A stretch of 64,000 bases of DNA from the NCBI GenBank assembly GCA_949949005.1, contig CATLHM010000006.1:113812-177811 (forward strand). Reading direction: 5' to 3'. Each line of letters begins with the position of its first letter. Positions within the stretch are counted from its first letter, which is position 1. The stretch is from an uncultured Lachnospiraceae bacterium (GTDB taxonomy: Bacteria > Bacillota > Clostridia > Lachnospirales > Lachnospiraceae). The position numbers and the translations under genes are program-made. This document shows positions 44,695 through 52,270 of the stretch, one piece after another. The notes under the pieces were generated by a model. It did no database searches, was not told where the DNA came from, and saw only the letters and a program-made list of their open reading frames with translations.

Positions 44695-44762
44695 TGTTTT
44701 TCCCTCCTTCTATCCATACCTCTACTGCCAGGCTTCCCTGGCCGAAACCACTGTATCTTATC

Positions 44763-46178
44763 TTATTCCAGGGTAAAGGACAACAGGCTGGCTGCCCCTT
44801 CCCCTTCATACATAAAGTATAATGACTGTATGCCGTCGGGAATGGCAATGTCCCCCTTGTATTCCTTCCATACATTGCTGAATACTACCGGGATCCTGCC
44901 CAGGATCTCGCCGTCCCATTTTGTTTTCACACAAAAATTCCCTTTGCAGTAACCTCTTACACGGATGGTGACGGTTTTGACTGCCTTACAGTCAAAATAG
45001 CGGAACCCGCAGTGGGCGCCGTCCCTTAAATTGGCTACATAGCCGGGCTCATGATCGCCATCCCTGCCATCCTGCGTAATTCTTGGGAAACGGCAGTCCA
45101 TAAATTCTCCGGGAGCCCCCGTGGTAAATGCTTCCTCCCTTGCAAAAAGCTGACAGGCAAGATAACCCTCAAAGGTTCCCTTTCCCTCAAAGGGGGTATT
45201 TTCCGCACCGCTGGAGGTCATTTCCGCCTGAATAATACTGCCGTCCTCCCTGAAGGAAATCTGCTCAATACACCCCTGTCTGCTGAAATTGGTGCCATCC
45301 GTATGTCTGTGGTAAAAAATATACCATCGGCCCATAACCTCCACGATACTTCCATGGTTGTTACCGCCGTAATACATGGGCTGTCCCCCGGGCTTATAGG
45401 AATCAATATGCAGGTCGTTGTTGCTGACAATCACGCCGCCATACACAAAATCCTTCATAGGGGATTTGCTGGTGGCATAGCAAAGTTCATGCATGGCAAT
45501 GGAGGAATAAATAAAGTAATAAGTTTCCCCTCTTTTTCTGATGGAAGGGGCTTCAAAAAATTCATGCCCCTGAAAGCTGCTGCCTTTACTGTAAGGCTGG
45601 CTGGGCGCGATGTTTACAGGCCCCTGTGTGATCGTAACCATATCTTTTGCAAGAGTAACGCCCATGGGGCCGGTCCTGGAGGTATCGCCAATGGCGCAGA
45701 ACCCTGTATATAGATAGGTTTTATCTCCCTCTGTCAGTACGCCGGGGTCAAACTGCGGCTCATCCCCCTCCCTCTCTCCAAGCAGTGTCCCATCCGGATA
45801 ATGGACATAACCATAAAATTCGAACTTTCCGGCAGGCGTATCGCACACGGCCACAGATACCACGCAAACCTTATCTAACACATAATACAGATAGTATCTG
45901 CCATCCGGCCCCCTGGTGATATCCGGTGCATAGAGACACATTGCCCCGTCGGGATTATAGGGATCCTGGGTCTTTTTATAAATGACGCCCTCATAGCGCC
46001 AGTCCCCCAGATCATCCTCGGGGGCAGACCAGCATACATAATCTCCCAGACAGTAAGCATTTCCCCTGAAAAGGTCATGGGAACCGTAGATATAGACTCT
46101 GCCATCGAATACATAGGGCTCCCCGTCGGGGATATATTCCCAGGAAGGCAAATAGGGGTTACAGGTATGTTTTTTCAT
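44763..46178 (-). CDS. Glycoside hydrolase family 43 with C-terminal beta domain
   Basis: This 471-residue enzyme has a five-bladed propeller N-terminal domain. The GH43 triad is visible: base Asp18 in EYIPDGEPYVF, Asp86 in CLYAPDITRG and acid Glu209 in EFFEAPSIRK. After about residue 330 a beta-sandwich domain follows, probably carbohydrate-binding. No signal peptide is present, so it acts inside the cell. GH43 enzymes remove xylose or arabinose (or galactan residues), in line with hemicellulose or pectin side-chain use. AGAGG precedes the ATG. Confidence 0.9.
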   Translation of the reverse strand: MKKHTCNPYLPSWEYIPDGEPYVFDGRVYIYGSHDLFRGNAYCLGDYVCWSAPEDDLGDWRYEGVIYKKTQDPYNPDGAMCLYAPDITRGPDGRYYLYYVLDKVCVVSVAVCDTPAGKFEFYGYVHYPDGTLLGEREGDEPQFDPGVLTEGDKTYLYTGFCAIGDTSRTGPMGVTLAKDMVTITQGPVNIAPSQPYSKGSSFQGHEFFEAPSIRKRGETYYFIYSSIAMHELCYATSKSPMKDFVYGGVIVSNNDLHIDSYKPGGQPMYYGGNNHGSIVEVMGRWYIFYHRHTDGTNFSRQGCIEQISFREDGSIIQAEMTSSGAENTPFEGKGTFEGYLACQLFAREEAFTTGAPGEFMDCRFPRITQDGRDGDHEPGYVANLRDGAHCGFRYFDCKAVKTVTIRVRGYCKGNFCVKTKWDGEILGRIPVVFSNVWKEYKGDIAIPDGIQSLYFMYEGEGAASLLSFTLE

Positions 46179-46270
46179 AGTACCTCTCTTTCCGCCGCTT
46201 CTGCGGGCGCTGCTCTGATTTTACTTTTGCCGCTGGCTACATAGTGAACGGCAAACTATTTTGTCATTTA

Positions 46271-46756
46271 CTATATCCATCTCTCAGGGGCTGTCCAATC
46301 TTCCGGCAGCTCCATCTCGCTGTTCATTTTAATGAAACCAAATTTCTCATACAGCGGCCGTCCCATCTCTGTGGCTTCCAATGAAATTGCGCTAACCCCT
46401 TTTTCCTTTGCATCCGCCACCAGCAGCTCCAATGTTCTGAAAGCGACTCCTTTTCTTCTGTAATCCGGCTCTGTATACATATTCATTATGTAAGCTTTTT
46501 TACCGCTTGGGTTATGACAGGTAGGCATCACCCTATAATAGCTTACTCCGCCTGCTCCCGCCAGATTCTCCCCATCAAAGACCAGGTATGCCGTATGTGT
46601 GCCGTCCTGCAGAGCCTGCCTGCAATATTCACAGCTCTGCCTCTCGATCTCCGACATATCCACATCCTCCGCCAGCTTATTTGCGGCTCTTAATACCTTA
46701 ATCCTTACCCTTATCAAAATCTCTAAATCCTCTATGGATGCTTTTCTATATTGCAT
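46271..46756 (-). CDS. GNAT-family N-acetyltransferase
   Basis: This 161-residue acetyltransferase has the acetyl-CoA motif YTEPDYRRKGVAFRTLELLV and the strand/helix end ISLEATEMGRPLYEKFGFIKMN. The start at 46756 gives the normal N-terminus (YRKASIEDLEILIRVR); an ATG four codons upstream (46768) lies two bases after AAGGA. The same leader arrangement occurs before the Gfo/Idh/MocA gene. The substrate is unknown and the gene has no evident link to its neighbours. Confidence 0.88.
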   Translation of the reverse strand: MQYRKASIEDLEILIRVRIKVLRAANKLAEDVDMSEIERQSCEYCRQALQDGTHTAYLVFDGENLAGAGGVSYYRVMPTCHNPSGKKAYIMNMYTEPDYRRKGVAFRTLELLVADAKEKGVSAISLEATEMGRPLYEKFGFIKMNSEMELPEDWTAPERWI

Positions 46757-46810
46757 ATTTATAACCATGTTCCTTTCAAAGTCCTATAAGGCCAAGTCCT
46801 GTAAGGACTT

Positions 46811-46836
46811 AAGAAAAGCCCTGGCCGACCAGGGCT
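46811..46836 (-). terminator. Terminator after the inositol-phosphatase-like gene
   Basis: On the minus strand an 8-bp perfect stem (46829-46836 with 46817-46824) with a 4-nt loop is followed by TTTTC. A second hairpin (AAGTCCT/AGGACTT) follows toward the GNAT gene. Confidence 0.65.
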
Positions 46837-46934
46837 ATCGTGAACAGCTTTACACAGAAGCCGGGCTGTCCTGACATTATTGTTGTTCCGCGCTTTAGAT
46901 GTGGTTAAAGCAGATATGGCCTGCCCCGGTTTTG

Positions 46935-47687
46935 TCATGCAATCCCGTTGGTAGCCAGTACAGAGCATCCCGCATGCAGCGTAAGCGGCCCTCCCTCAAG
47001 GGTGGTCACCTTTCCTCCCGCCTCTTCCAGGATCAGGGCTCCCGCCACATAGTCCCAGGGAGAAAGACTGAGCTCAAAGAAGAGCTCTGCCCGTCCCGCC
47101 GCCACACTGCACAGGTCAAGGGCGGCCGAACCGCTTCTTCTCACGTCAAGAGCCTTTTTGAAATAGTCATAGGCCATCTCAAAGGAGCGTTTGGCCAGTT
47201 CTTCATAGTAGGGAGCCGTCCCGAACAGTACCAGCCCATTGCTCAGAGGCTGGGAAGAAACATGGATAGGCCCATCGTTTAAACAGGCCCCCTGCCCCCT
47301 TACAGCCGTAAACATTTCATCCGAATATGGATTATACACGACGCCCATATACTTCTCCCCATCCAGGGTAAGGCCCACAGACACAACGCTCATGTGATAA
47401 TCCTTAATAAAATTTGTGGTTCCGTCAATGGGATCCACGATAAAGGCATAGCCCTTTGCGATGGAGGCATGGATATCTTCCTCCTCCCCCACAAAAACCG
47501 CTTCCGGCAAAATCTGAAGCAGGCTTTTGCGCAGGATCTGCTGTATCCTTTTGTCATACTCCGTGACAAAATTAGCATGTCCCGCTTTCTCGTCTATACG
47601 GCTTTTGCCTCTCTCCGCATGGAGGATAATTTCCCCACACTCCCGCACCACGTCCGTTATCTTTCCCAGCAGCTCTTTTGGCTCCAT
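46935..47687 (-). CDS. Inositol monophosphatase-family phosphatase
   Basis: This 250-residue Mg2+-dependent sugar phosphatase has motif A FIVDPIDGTTNFIKDYHMS, GEEED in the upstream metal-binding loop, and motif B SLSPWDYVAGALILEEAGG. The start at 47687 lies 8 bp after AAGGAG; an in-frame GTG at 47696 overlaps the LacI stop and has no proper spacing. It is 5 bp after the LacI-type regulator gene, so the two are one operon. Targets include inositol phosphate, sugar phosphates or 3'-phosphoadenosine phosphate. Confidence 0.9.
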   Translation of the reverse strand: MEPKELLGKITDVVRECGEIILHAERGKSRIDEKAGHANFVTEYDKRIQQILRKSLLQILPEAVFVGEEEDIHASIAKGYAFIVDPIDGTTNFIKDYHMSVVSVGLTLDGEKYMGVVYNPYSDEMFTAVRGQGACLNDGPIHVSSQPLSNGLVLFGTAPYYEELAKRSFEMAYDYFKKALDVRRSGSAALDLCSVAAGRAELFFELSLSPWDYVAGALILEEAGGKVTTLEGGPLTLHAGCSVLATNGIA

Positions 47688-47692
47688 ACCCT

Positions 47693-48676
47693 TCACTCCT
47701 TTGCCGACCGGTCAACAATATAGTAGCCCAGTTTGATCTCCCTTGACGCCCCTTCTTTTCCTTCCAACAGCTCCATCAGCATCTTAACTGCCGTTTCCCC
47801 GCTTTCTTCATAAAAGTAATGGGCAGTAATCAGCGGAGGGTAGGTCATCCTTGCCAGCTCGGAATCCCCGTGTCCTGCCACCAAAATCTGATCCGGAGAC
47901 TTGATACCGTGCTCCCTCAGATACCGCGCAGCCCCTACCGCTATGGTATCCGTGGCACACAAAAGACCGTCCAGGCTGCCGTATTTTTTCAGCAATTTCC
48001 CTGTCTGCTCATAGCCCGAGGCAATCGAAAAATCCGCCGTCACGAAATGGTCTGCCAGTTCTTCGCATCCCATATCCCGGACTCCATCGCAGAACCCTCT
48101 GTATCTCTCCGCTCCCGCCGCCTGATCCCTAAGATCAGCGCTGATATAGCCCAGCCTTTTTCTTCCCTTGTCAAGAAGCAGTCTGGTCAGGTCGTAGGAA
48201 GCGTGATAATCATCGTGAAACACCGCGCAGTGGCCCGGCAGATGCTGTCCCACGATCACCACGGGAACTGCAGATTTTTTCAGCATACGCTTGTGCTCCG
48301 GGGTAAATACCGTTGCAATCAGCACCACGCCGTCTACCTGCTTGCTGTGAAAAGCGTGGAGATATTCCAGCTCTTTGGAAGGGTCCCCCTGGGCAACCGC
48401 CAAAAGCATCTGGTATCCTCTTTCATTCAGCGTGGAAAGGATTCCCTCCACCACCCTTGCCACGGACGTGGACGAAATTTTCGGCACAATCACCCCGATC
48501 ATCCTGGTTTTTCTGGTTCTGAGGGTCTGTGCCTGCACGGATGGCCGGTAGCCCGTCCTCTCCACCACCTTGTGGATTGCCTCCCGCTTCTCCTCGGAAA
48601 TATACCCATTGTTAAGGTAACGCGAAACGGCCGCCTTTGATACGCCTGCCATTTCTGCAATCTCTGCTATATTCAT
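47693..48676 (-). CDS. LacI-family transcriptional regulator
   Basis: This 327-residue repressor has an N-terminal helix-turn-helix (IAEMAGVSKAAVSRYLNNGYIS) and hinge helix, then a periplasmic-binding-protein-like effector domain from about residue 58 (MIGVIVPKISSTSVARVVEGI). It is co-transcribed with the phosphatase and preceded by a HAD phosphatase gene. A hairpin (48720-48740) lies upstream. The effector is probably a sugar or sugar phosphate; no operator was identified with confidence. Confidence 0.93.
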   Translation of the reverse strand: MNIAEIAEMAGVSKAAVSRYLNNGYISEEKREAIHKVVERTGYRPSVQAQTLRTRKTRMIGVIVPKISSTSVARVVEGILSTLNERGYQMLLAVAQGDPSKELEYLHAFHSKQVDGVVLIATVFTPEHKRMLKKSAVPVVIVGQHLPGHCAVFHDDYHASYDLTRLLLDKGRKRLGYISADLRDQAAGAERYRGFCDGVRDMGCEELADHFVTADFSIASGYEQTGKLLKKYGSLDGLLCATDTIAVGAARYLREHGIKSPDQILVAGHGDSELARMTYPPLITAHYFYEESGETAVKMLMELLEGKEGASREIKLGYYIVDRSAKE

Positions 48677-48761
48677 TGATACTGATGCTCAACTCTTTTC
48701 ATTTTTACTTTTTTAATTCTTGCCGGAAATTTCCCGGCAAAAAATTTTCCGACAGGAAATT

Positions 48762-49628
48762 TTACAACAGGGATTTTTCCGGCAGGAAATCTTTTTCATG
48801 AATCAGACAATACTTTAAAAAAGCCCGGTAAATCCCGTCGTTTTGGACAGAAGGGCAAATATCATCCGCACATTTTCTTAACCCGGCGCCTGCGTTTTCC
48901 ATGCAAATCCCAAGCCCGGCCGTCTCTATCATTTCTCTGTCGTTCATACTGTCCCCAAAGGCAATGGAATTTTCTATGGGGATATGCAGATACTCGCAAA
49001 CCCGGCGTATTCCTTTTCCCTTATCAAATTTTCTGTTTACAATCTCTCCGTTGATGAATCCGTCCGTGTTTTTTTCCTGCATACAAAAAAAGAATTCATT
49101 TTCCAGAACCTGCTTAGGCTCCGTGAGCTGCTCCTGGGACAGGCTCATGACCAGAATCTTATATACCGGCTGTCCCTTATATTCTTCCATGGGAAGGATA
49201 TGAAGCTCCTTTTCGATCTGCTTTCTCCATCGCAACAGCTCGCTGTTATTTCCCTCGGCCCCATGGCTGCGCAAAAATTCTTTCAGTCCCTCGTCCGTAT
49301 ACGCCCCATCCATGCACTCCACTGTCCTGAATACCTTGTTTTTCTCCAGAACCTCCATGGCCCGACATCTCTGGCTCTCCGTCATGGGGCAATCGTAAAT
49401 TACCTTCCCCTGACACACAATATAGCCTCCCATGCTGGCAATGACTCCATCGAAATCATACCGAAGGAGCGGACGCAGCATGTCGTAATTCCTGCCGGTA
49501 CACAGGAAAACCAAATGCCCTTCCTTCCTCGCCTGGGCGATCGCCCTCACGGCAGAATCCGGCGGCTTATTTGTTCCTGGCTGTGTCAGTGTTCCGTCTA
49601 TATCCAAAAAAATAATCCTTTGCTTCAA
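48762..49628 (-). CDS. HAD-superfamily Cof-type phosphatase
   Basis: This 288-residue hydrolase has HAD motif I FLDIDGTLTQPG, motif II FLCTGRNYD, a C2 cap domain, and motif IV IAFGDSMNDREMIETAG. The start is TTG. Cof-type enzymes dephosphorylate sugar phosphates, flavin precursors and similar molecules. It follows the HPr-like gene by 43 bp and precedes the LacI regulator, so it may belong to the same transcript. Confidence 0.9.
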   Translation of the reverse strand: MKQRIIFLDIDGTLTQPGTNKPPDSAVRAIAQARKEGHLVFLCTGRNYDMLRPLLRYDFDGVIASMGGYIVCQGKVIYDCPMTESQRCRAMEVLEKNKVFRTVECMDGAYTDEGLKEFLRSHGAEGNNSELLRWRKQIEKELHILPMEEYKGQPVYKILVMSLSQEQLTEPKQVLENEFFFCMQEKNTDGFINGEIVNRKFDKGKGIRRVCEYLHIPIENSIAFGDSMNDREMIETAGLGICMENAGAGLRKCADDICPSVQNDGIYRAFLKYCLIHEKDFLPEKSLL

Positions 49629-49671
49629 TTTATCCCGCCGGCTTTCTTTTATTAAATATTAGGCTGCCCTT

Positions 49672-49902
49672 TTATGCCTGGCACATAAAAGGCGCGATCT
49701 TCTTCTCGATATTGGTATCGTTGGAATGATACCGAAGACGCAAGGGCTTTGAAAAATCAAGCGTCATGACTCCAAGAATAGATTTTGCATCAACGATTCT
49801 ATGTCCGGAACCCAGATCAAAACTTGTATCAAATTTGTCGATTATGCTTACAAACTGTCTTATCTGCTCTACGCTGCTGAACTTAACATTTACCTGCTGC
49901 AT
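49672..49902 (-). CDS. HPr-like protein lacking the phosphocarrier histidine
   Basis: This 76-residue protein has the HPr fold pattern, with VDAKSILGVMTLDFSKPLRL matching the Ser46 region (Ser41 here). The N-terminal active-site His15 segment (GIHARPA in HPr) is replaced by a stretch without His. So it cannot pass phosphate in the PTS but keeps the Ser that HPr kinase could modify, a situation like Bacillus Crh. A regulatory role in carbon control is the inference. AAAGGAGG precedes the ATG. It lies behind a long structured leader and is followed by the HAD phosphatase gene. Confidence 0.8.
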   Translation of the reverse strand: MQQVNVKFSSVEQIRQFVSIIDKFDTSFDLGSGHRIVDAKSILGVMTLDFSKPLRLRYHSNDTNIEKKIAPFMCQA

Positions 49903-50098
49903 CTTACTATTCCTCCTTTACTATTTGTCGTAAGAAGAGCCCCATCGCCGGATGGGAGGATTCCTTACGCCTGGGTGTGCATGGGCACACTTCCCTTTTG
50001 TTATGACGGTGATGATTTCCCGGAGCCTTAACTCCGCAGGTGAAACCTCTTTTTTGTTTCACATTTTTTGCTTTCAATGTGGTATCGGTTTCACTTTT
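49903..50098 (-). ncRNA. Structured 5' leader of the HPr-like gene (candidate regulatory RNA)
   Basis: About 195 nt lie between the predicted start of transcription and the ATG. Perfect stems are visible: CGTAAG/CTTACG (49929-49934 with 49964-49969) enclosing CCCATC/GATGGG; GTGTGC/GCACAC; CGGAG/CTCCG (50021-50025 with 50032-50036); and GTGAAAC/GTTTCAC (50040-50046 with 50056-50062). A second GTTTCAC on the plus strand (50088-50094) could compete for the same partner. No known riboswitch class was recognised. Confidence 0.55.
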
Positions 50099-50104
50099 AT
50101 CTTT

Positions 50105-50133
50105 ATCATATTATCCTTTCTATTTGTTGTAAA
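50105..50133 (-). promoter_or_regulatory. Promoter of the HPr-like gene
   Basis: On the minus strand TTTACA (50128-50133) and TATGAT (50105-50110) are 17 bp apart. The small palindrome TGAAATCTGTTTCA (50179-50192) lies upstream. Confidence 0.6.
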
Positions 50134-50200
50134 TAGGCATGCTTCATAAATTATCCGGCTATTTTTTCCAAATTATAGTGAAATCTGTTTCATATATATA

Positions 50201-50230
50201 GGAGCAGGCACAGCTTAACTGTCCTGCTCC
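50201..50230 (-). terminator. Hairpin/terminator after the polyol dehydrogenase gene
   Basis: GGAGCAGG and CCTGCTCC (8 bp) plus an inner ACAG/CTGT stem form a strong hairpin 37 bp after the stop. The following TATATATA is only a weak T-tract. Confidence 0.6.
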
Positions 50231-50267
50231 CTGATACTTGTCCTCTTATCCGTGTCAACCCTGTCCT

Positions 50268-51320
50268 TTACTGTTCTCCTATGCGAACCACAGCCTTTAC
50301 AATATCCGCCTTGTTATTCACACTGTGATCCATTGCCTTTTGTATCTCGTCAAGCGTAAAGATATCCGTTACAATACCCTTCAGGTTTACTTTTCCCGCG
50401 GCAACCGCCTCAATCGCCATGGGATAAATATGGCGGTAACGGAACACAGTCTTGAAGATCAGCTCCTTATCCAGCGCAAGGCTCATGGGCAGCGTCATTT
50501 CCCCGCTCTTGCTATAGCCCACCAGCACAATGGTGGCTCCCTTTTTCGTCATATGAATGGTTTGCACCGTGGTCGCCTGGGTTCCTGCCGTCTCAATGGC
50601 CAGATCGCAGCCCCTTCCATCCGTCAGCCTCCGCACTTCCTCCACAACGTCTGTCTGACTGGCATTGATCACACCGTCCGCTCCCAGCTCTAACGCTTTT
50701 TGCAGACGTTTTTCCATGATATCCACAGTGTATACCTTCGATACCCCCATGGCCTTTAAAGCCATCATGGTCACCAGGCCAATACAGCCCGCTCCCATGA
50801 CCACTGCAGTCTGTCCTGCCCTGGCCCCTCCCTGCATGGCCGCATGAAAGCCCACCGCCAGCGGCTCGATCAGGGCACCTTCCATGGTACTCACATTGTC
50901 CGGCAACTTGAAGCACAGATCCGCTTCATGCGCCACATACTCCTGAAATACTCCGTCCACCGGAGGCGTTGCAAAGAATACCACATCAGGGCAGAGATTG
51001 TAGCGTCCTGTCCTGCAAAACTCACAGTGGCCGCAGGTCTTGCCCGGCTCCAAGGCCACACGGTCTCCCACCTTTAAATGCTTCACATTCCTGCCGACCT
51101 CGACTACCGTTCCCCCAGGCTCATGGCCCAGCACAAAGGGAGGCTTCACCACATAATCTCCGATGGCTCCCGATTCATAGTAGTGCAGGTCGCTGCCGCA
51201 GATCCCCACATACTCCAGTTTGACAAGGACTTCATCCTCCTTCACCTGGGGGATTTCCCGCTCCTCAAAGCCCATCTTCCCAATATCCAGCATTACCGCT
51301 ACTTTCATGGTTCCTTTCAT
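50268..51320 (-). CDS. Zinc-dependent polyol dehydrogenase (sorbitol/xylitol dehydrogenase-like)
   Basis: This 350-residue MDR enzyme keeps both zinc sites: catalytic [11 protein letters not shown] and LGHEPGGTV, and the structural lobe [15 protein letters not shown]. The NAD-binding motif is [15 protein letters not shown] and an Asp in [10 protein letters not shown] favours NAD+. It should oxidise a polyol to a ketose. The start at 51320 follows AGGAG at 7 bp; the upstream in-frame ATG lacks a site. It is a single-gene unit between the HPr-like gene leader and the HicAB module. Confidence 0.91.
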   Translation of the reverse strand: MKGTMKVAVMLDIGKMGFEEREIPQVKEDEVLVKLEYVGICGSDLHYYESGAIGDYVVKPPFVLGHEPGGTVVEVGRNVKHLKVGDRVALEPGKTCGHCEFCRTGRYNLCPDVVFFATPPVDGVFQEYVAHEADLCFKLPDNVSTMEGALIEPLAVGFHAAMQGGARAGQTAVVMGAGCIGLVTMMALKAMGVSKVYTVDIMEKRLQKALELGADGVINASQTDVVEEVRRLTDGRGCDLAIETAGTQATTVQTIHMTKKGATIVLVGYSKSGEMTLPMSLALDKELIFKTVFRYRHIYPMAIEAVAAGKVNLKGIVTDIFTLDEIQKAMDHSVNNKADIVKAVVRIGEQ

Positions 51321-51347
51321 GTTGCTTCTCCTTTTCATTTCTTTATT

Positions 51348-51707
51348 TTAGTAAGTTTCTTGTATCTGTCCTCCTGCTCTAACCATATTTCCAATAGCTT
51401 CCTCAACAGCAGCATTTAAACTTTTCCCATGTTCAATCGCATATACCGCAATATTCCGATGAAGTTCTGGGCTGATTCTGACATTAAATGTTCCCTTGTA
51501 TGGCTGTTCAGGCTCCACATCCCGTTCCTTACAATCTTCCAAGTACTCATCAATCACACTCTGAAAATTTTGCTTCAATTCCTGTACAGAATCTCCCTCA
51601 TATGATAACAAAGATTTTATTCCAACCACCTTTCCAAAAAGGCAGCTATCCTCTTTTGAATACTCTACTGTACCGTTGTAATTCTTATATGACAACAAAT
51701 TACTCAT
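51348..51707 (-). CDS. hicB: HicB-family antitoxin
   Basis: This 119-residue antitoxin has the HicB partial RNase H-like fold (YSKEDSCLFGKVVGIKSLLS, then VQELKQNFQSVIDEYLEDC) and a C-terminal ribbon-helix-helix (KGTFNVRISPELHRNIAVYA). It overlaps the HicA gene by ATGA, with toxin first as usual for hicAB. It binds HicA and likely represses the promoter at 51977-52005. The locus is AT-rich compared with its neighbours, which suggests acquisition. Confidence 0.93.
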   Translation of the reverse strand: MSNLLSYKNYNGTVEYSKEDSCLFGKVVGIKSLLSYEGDSVQELKQNFQSVIDEYLEDCKERDVEPEQPYKGTFNVRISPELHRNIAVYAIEHGKSLNAAVEEAIGNMVRAGGQIQETY

Positions 51708-51955
51708 AGTAAACCATCCTTTCTTAATTTCTCTATTACCTGATCCAACACATATCTCTTTAATATTTCGCTTGGATGTGGCTTATGAAAATTTATCACT
51801 TCATTACTTCCATCTTTTATAAACTTGACTCCTGAGCCAGTTCCACTTTGTTTTAATTCATATCCAAAATATGATAGCAAAGATTTCATCTCATCAAAAG
51901 TAAAATCTTTGGGTTTCTTTAGTAATCTATCTATCAATTTATCTTTCTTACTCAT
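51704..51955 (-). CDS. hicA: HicA-family mRNA interferase toxin
   Basis: This 83-residue toxin has the double-stranded-RNA-binding-like HicA fold (LLKKPKDFTFDEMKSLLSYFG, then KFIKDGSNEVINFHKPHP). The segment around SGTGSGVKF lacks the His found in the GSH motif of the classic group; a His remains in INFHKPHP, as in a common Firmicute subgroup. The start at 51955 follows AAGGAG; an ATG six codons earlier overlaps that site. It cleaves mRNA when not bound by HicB. Confidence 0.9.
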   Translation of the reverse strand: MSKKDKLIDRLLKKPKDFTFDEMKSLLSYFGYELKQSGTGSGVKFIKDGSNEVINFHKPHPSEILKRYVLDQVIEKLRKDGLL

Positions 51956-51976
51956 GATAATTCTCCTTTCCATAAT

Positions 51977-52019
51977 AATATATCACTTTACAGGAAAATT
52001 TGCAACTATTTATAGTTGC
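51977..52019 (-). promoter_or_regulatory. hicAB promoter with palindromic operator
   Basis: On the minus strand TTGCAA (52000-52005) and TATATT (51977-51982) are 17 bp apart. A palindrome with 8-bp perfect arms (52002-52009 with 52012-52019) overlaps the -35 box and fits autoregulation by HicB. Confidence 0.7.
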
Positions 52020-52083
52020 TGCTTGCATATACTATAAAAGGTATTAATTTCTGCTTTAATAAGCTCCTTCTTCATGAGCTAAC

Positions 52084-52177
52084 TAATTGAGTAGAGAAGA
52101 TTTTCTCCCCACTCGCCGCGCGACCCGCATGTTGCAACAGCAGCAAACTTCCATATACGGGCCTACGCATAAAAAAA
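52084..52177 (-). repeat. Intergenic repeat W, copy 2
   Basis: This is the second copy of the element at 43946-44036, with the same central CCCACTCGCCGCGCG, TTGC/GCAA hairpin and end at a terminator T-run. The remaining part of the 51956-52270 gap holds the hicAB promoter and a terminator. Confidence 0.65.
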
Positions 52178-52212
52178 CAGCATCCACCTCCCCATTAACC
52201 GAAAGTGGATGC
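52171..52212 (-). terminator. Terminator of the siroheme/sulfur operon
   Basis: On the minus strand an 8-bp perfect stem (52205-52212 with 52180-52187) is followed by TTTTTTT. It lies about 60 bp after the stop of the 856-residue fusion gene. Confidence 0.85.
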
Positions 52213-52270
52213 CGTATTATCATTTCTCAAATCCCGACTGACAGTAGACCAATCTATAACTTCTTTATCC

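Noticed and set aside
46599..46874. 91-codon plus-strand frame over the GNAT start and terminator
   Set aside because: It is antisense to the GNAT coding region and crosses two hairpins; it has no protein signature.
48720..48740. Terminator upstream of the LacI gene
   Set aside because: The hairpin is perfect but the T-run is on the wrong side for the minus-strand transcript, so it was not called as a terminator.
51704..51955. Inactive HicA because the usual GSH histidine is missing
   Set aside because: A large Firmicute HicA subgroup has the same GSG form with a His later in FHKPHP, so inactivity is not supported.
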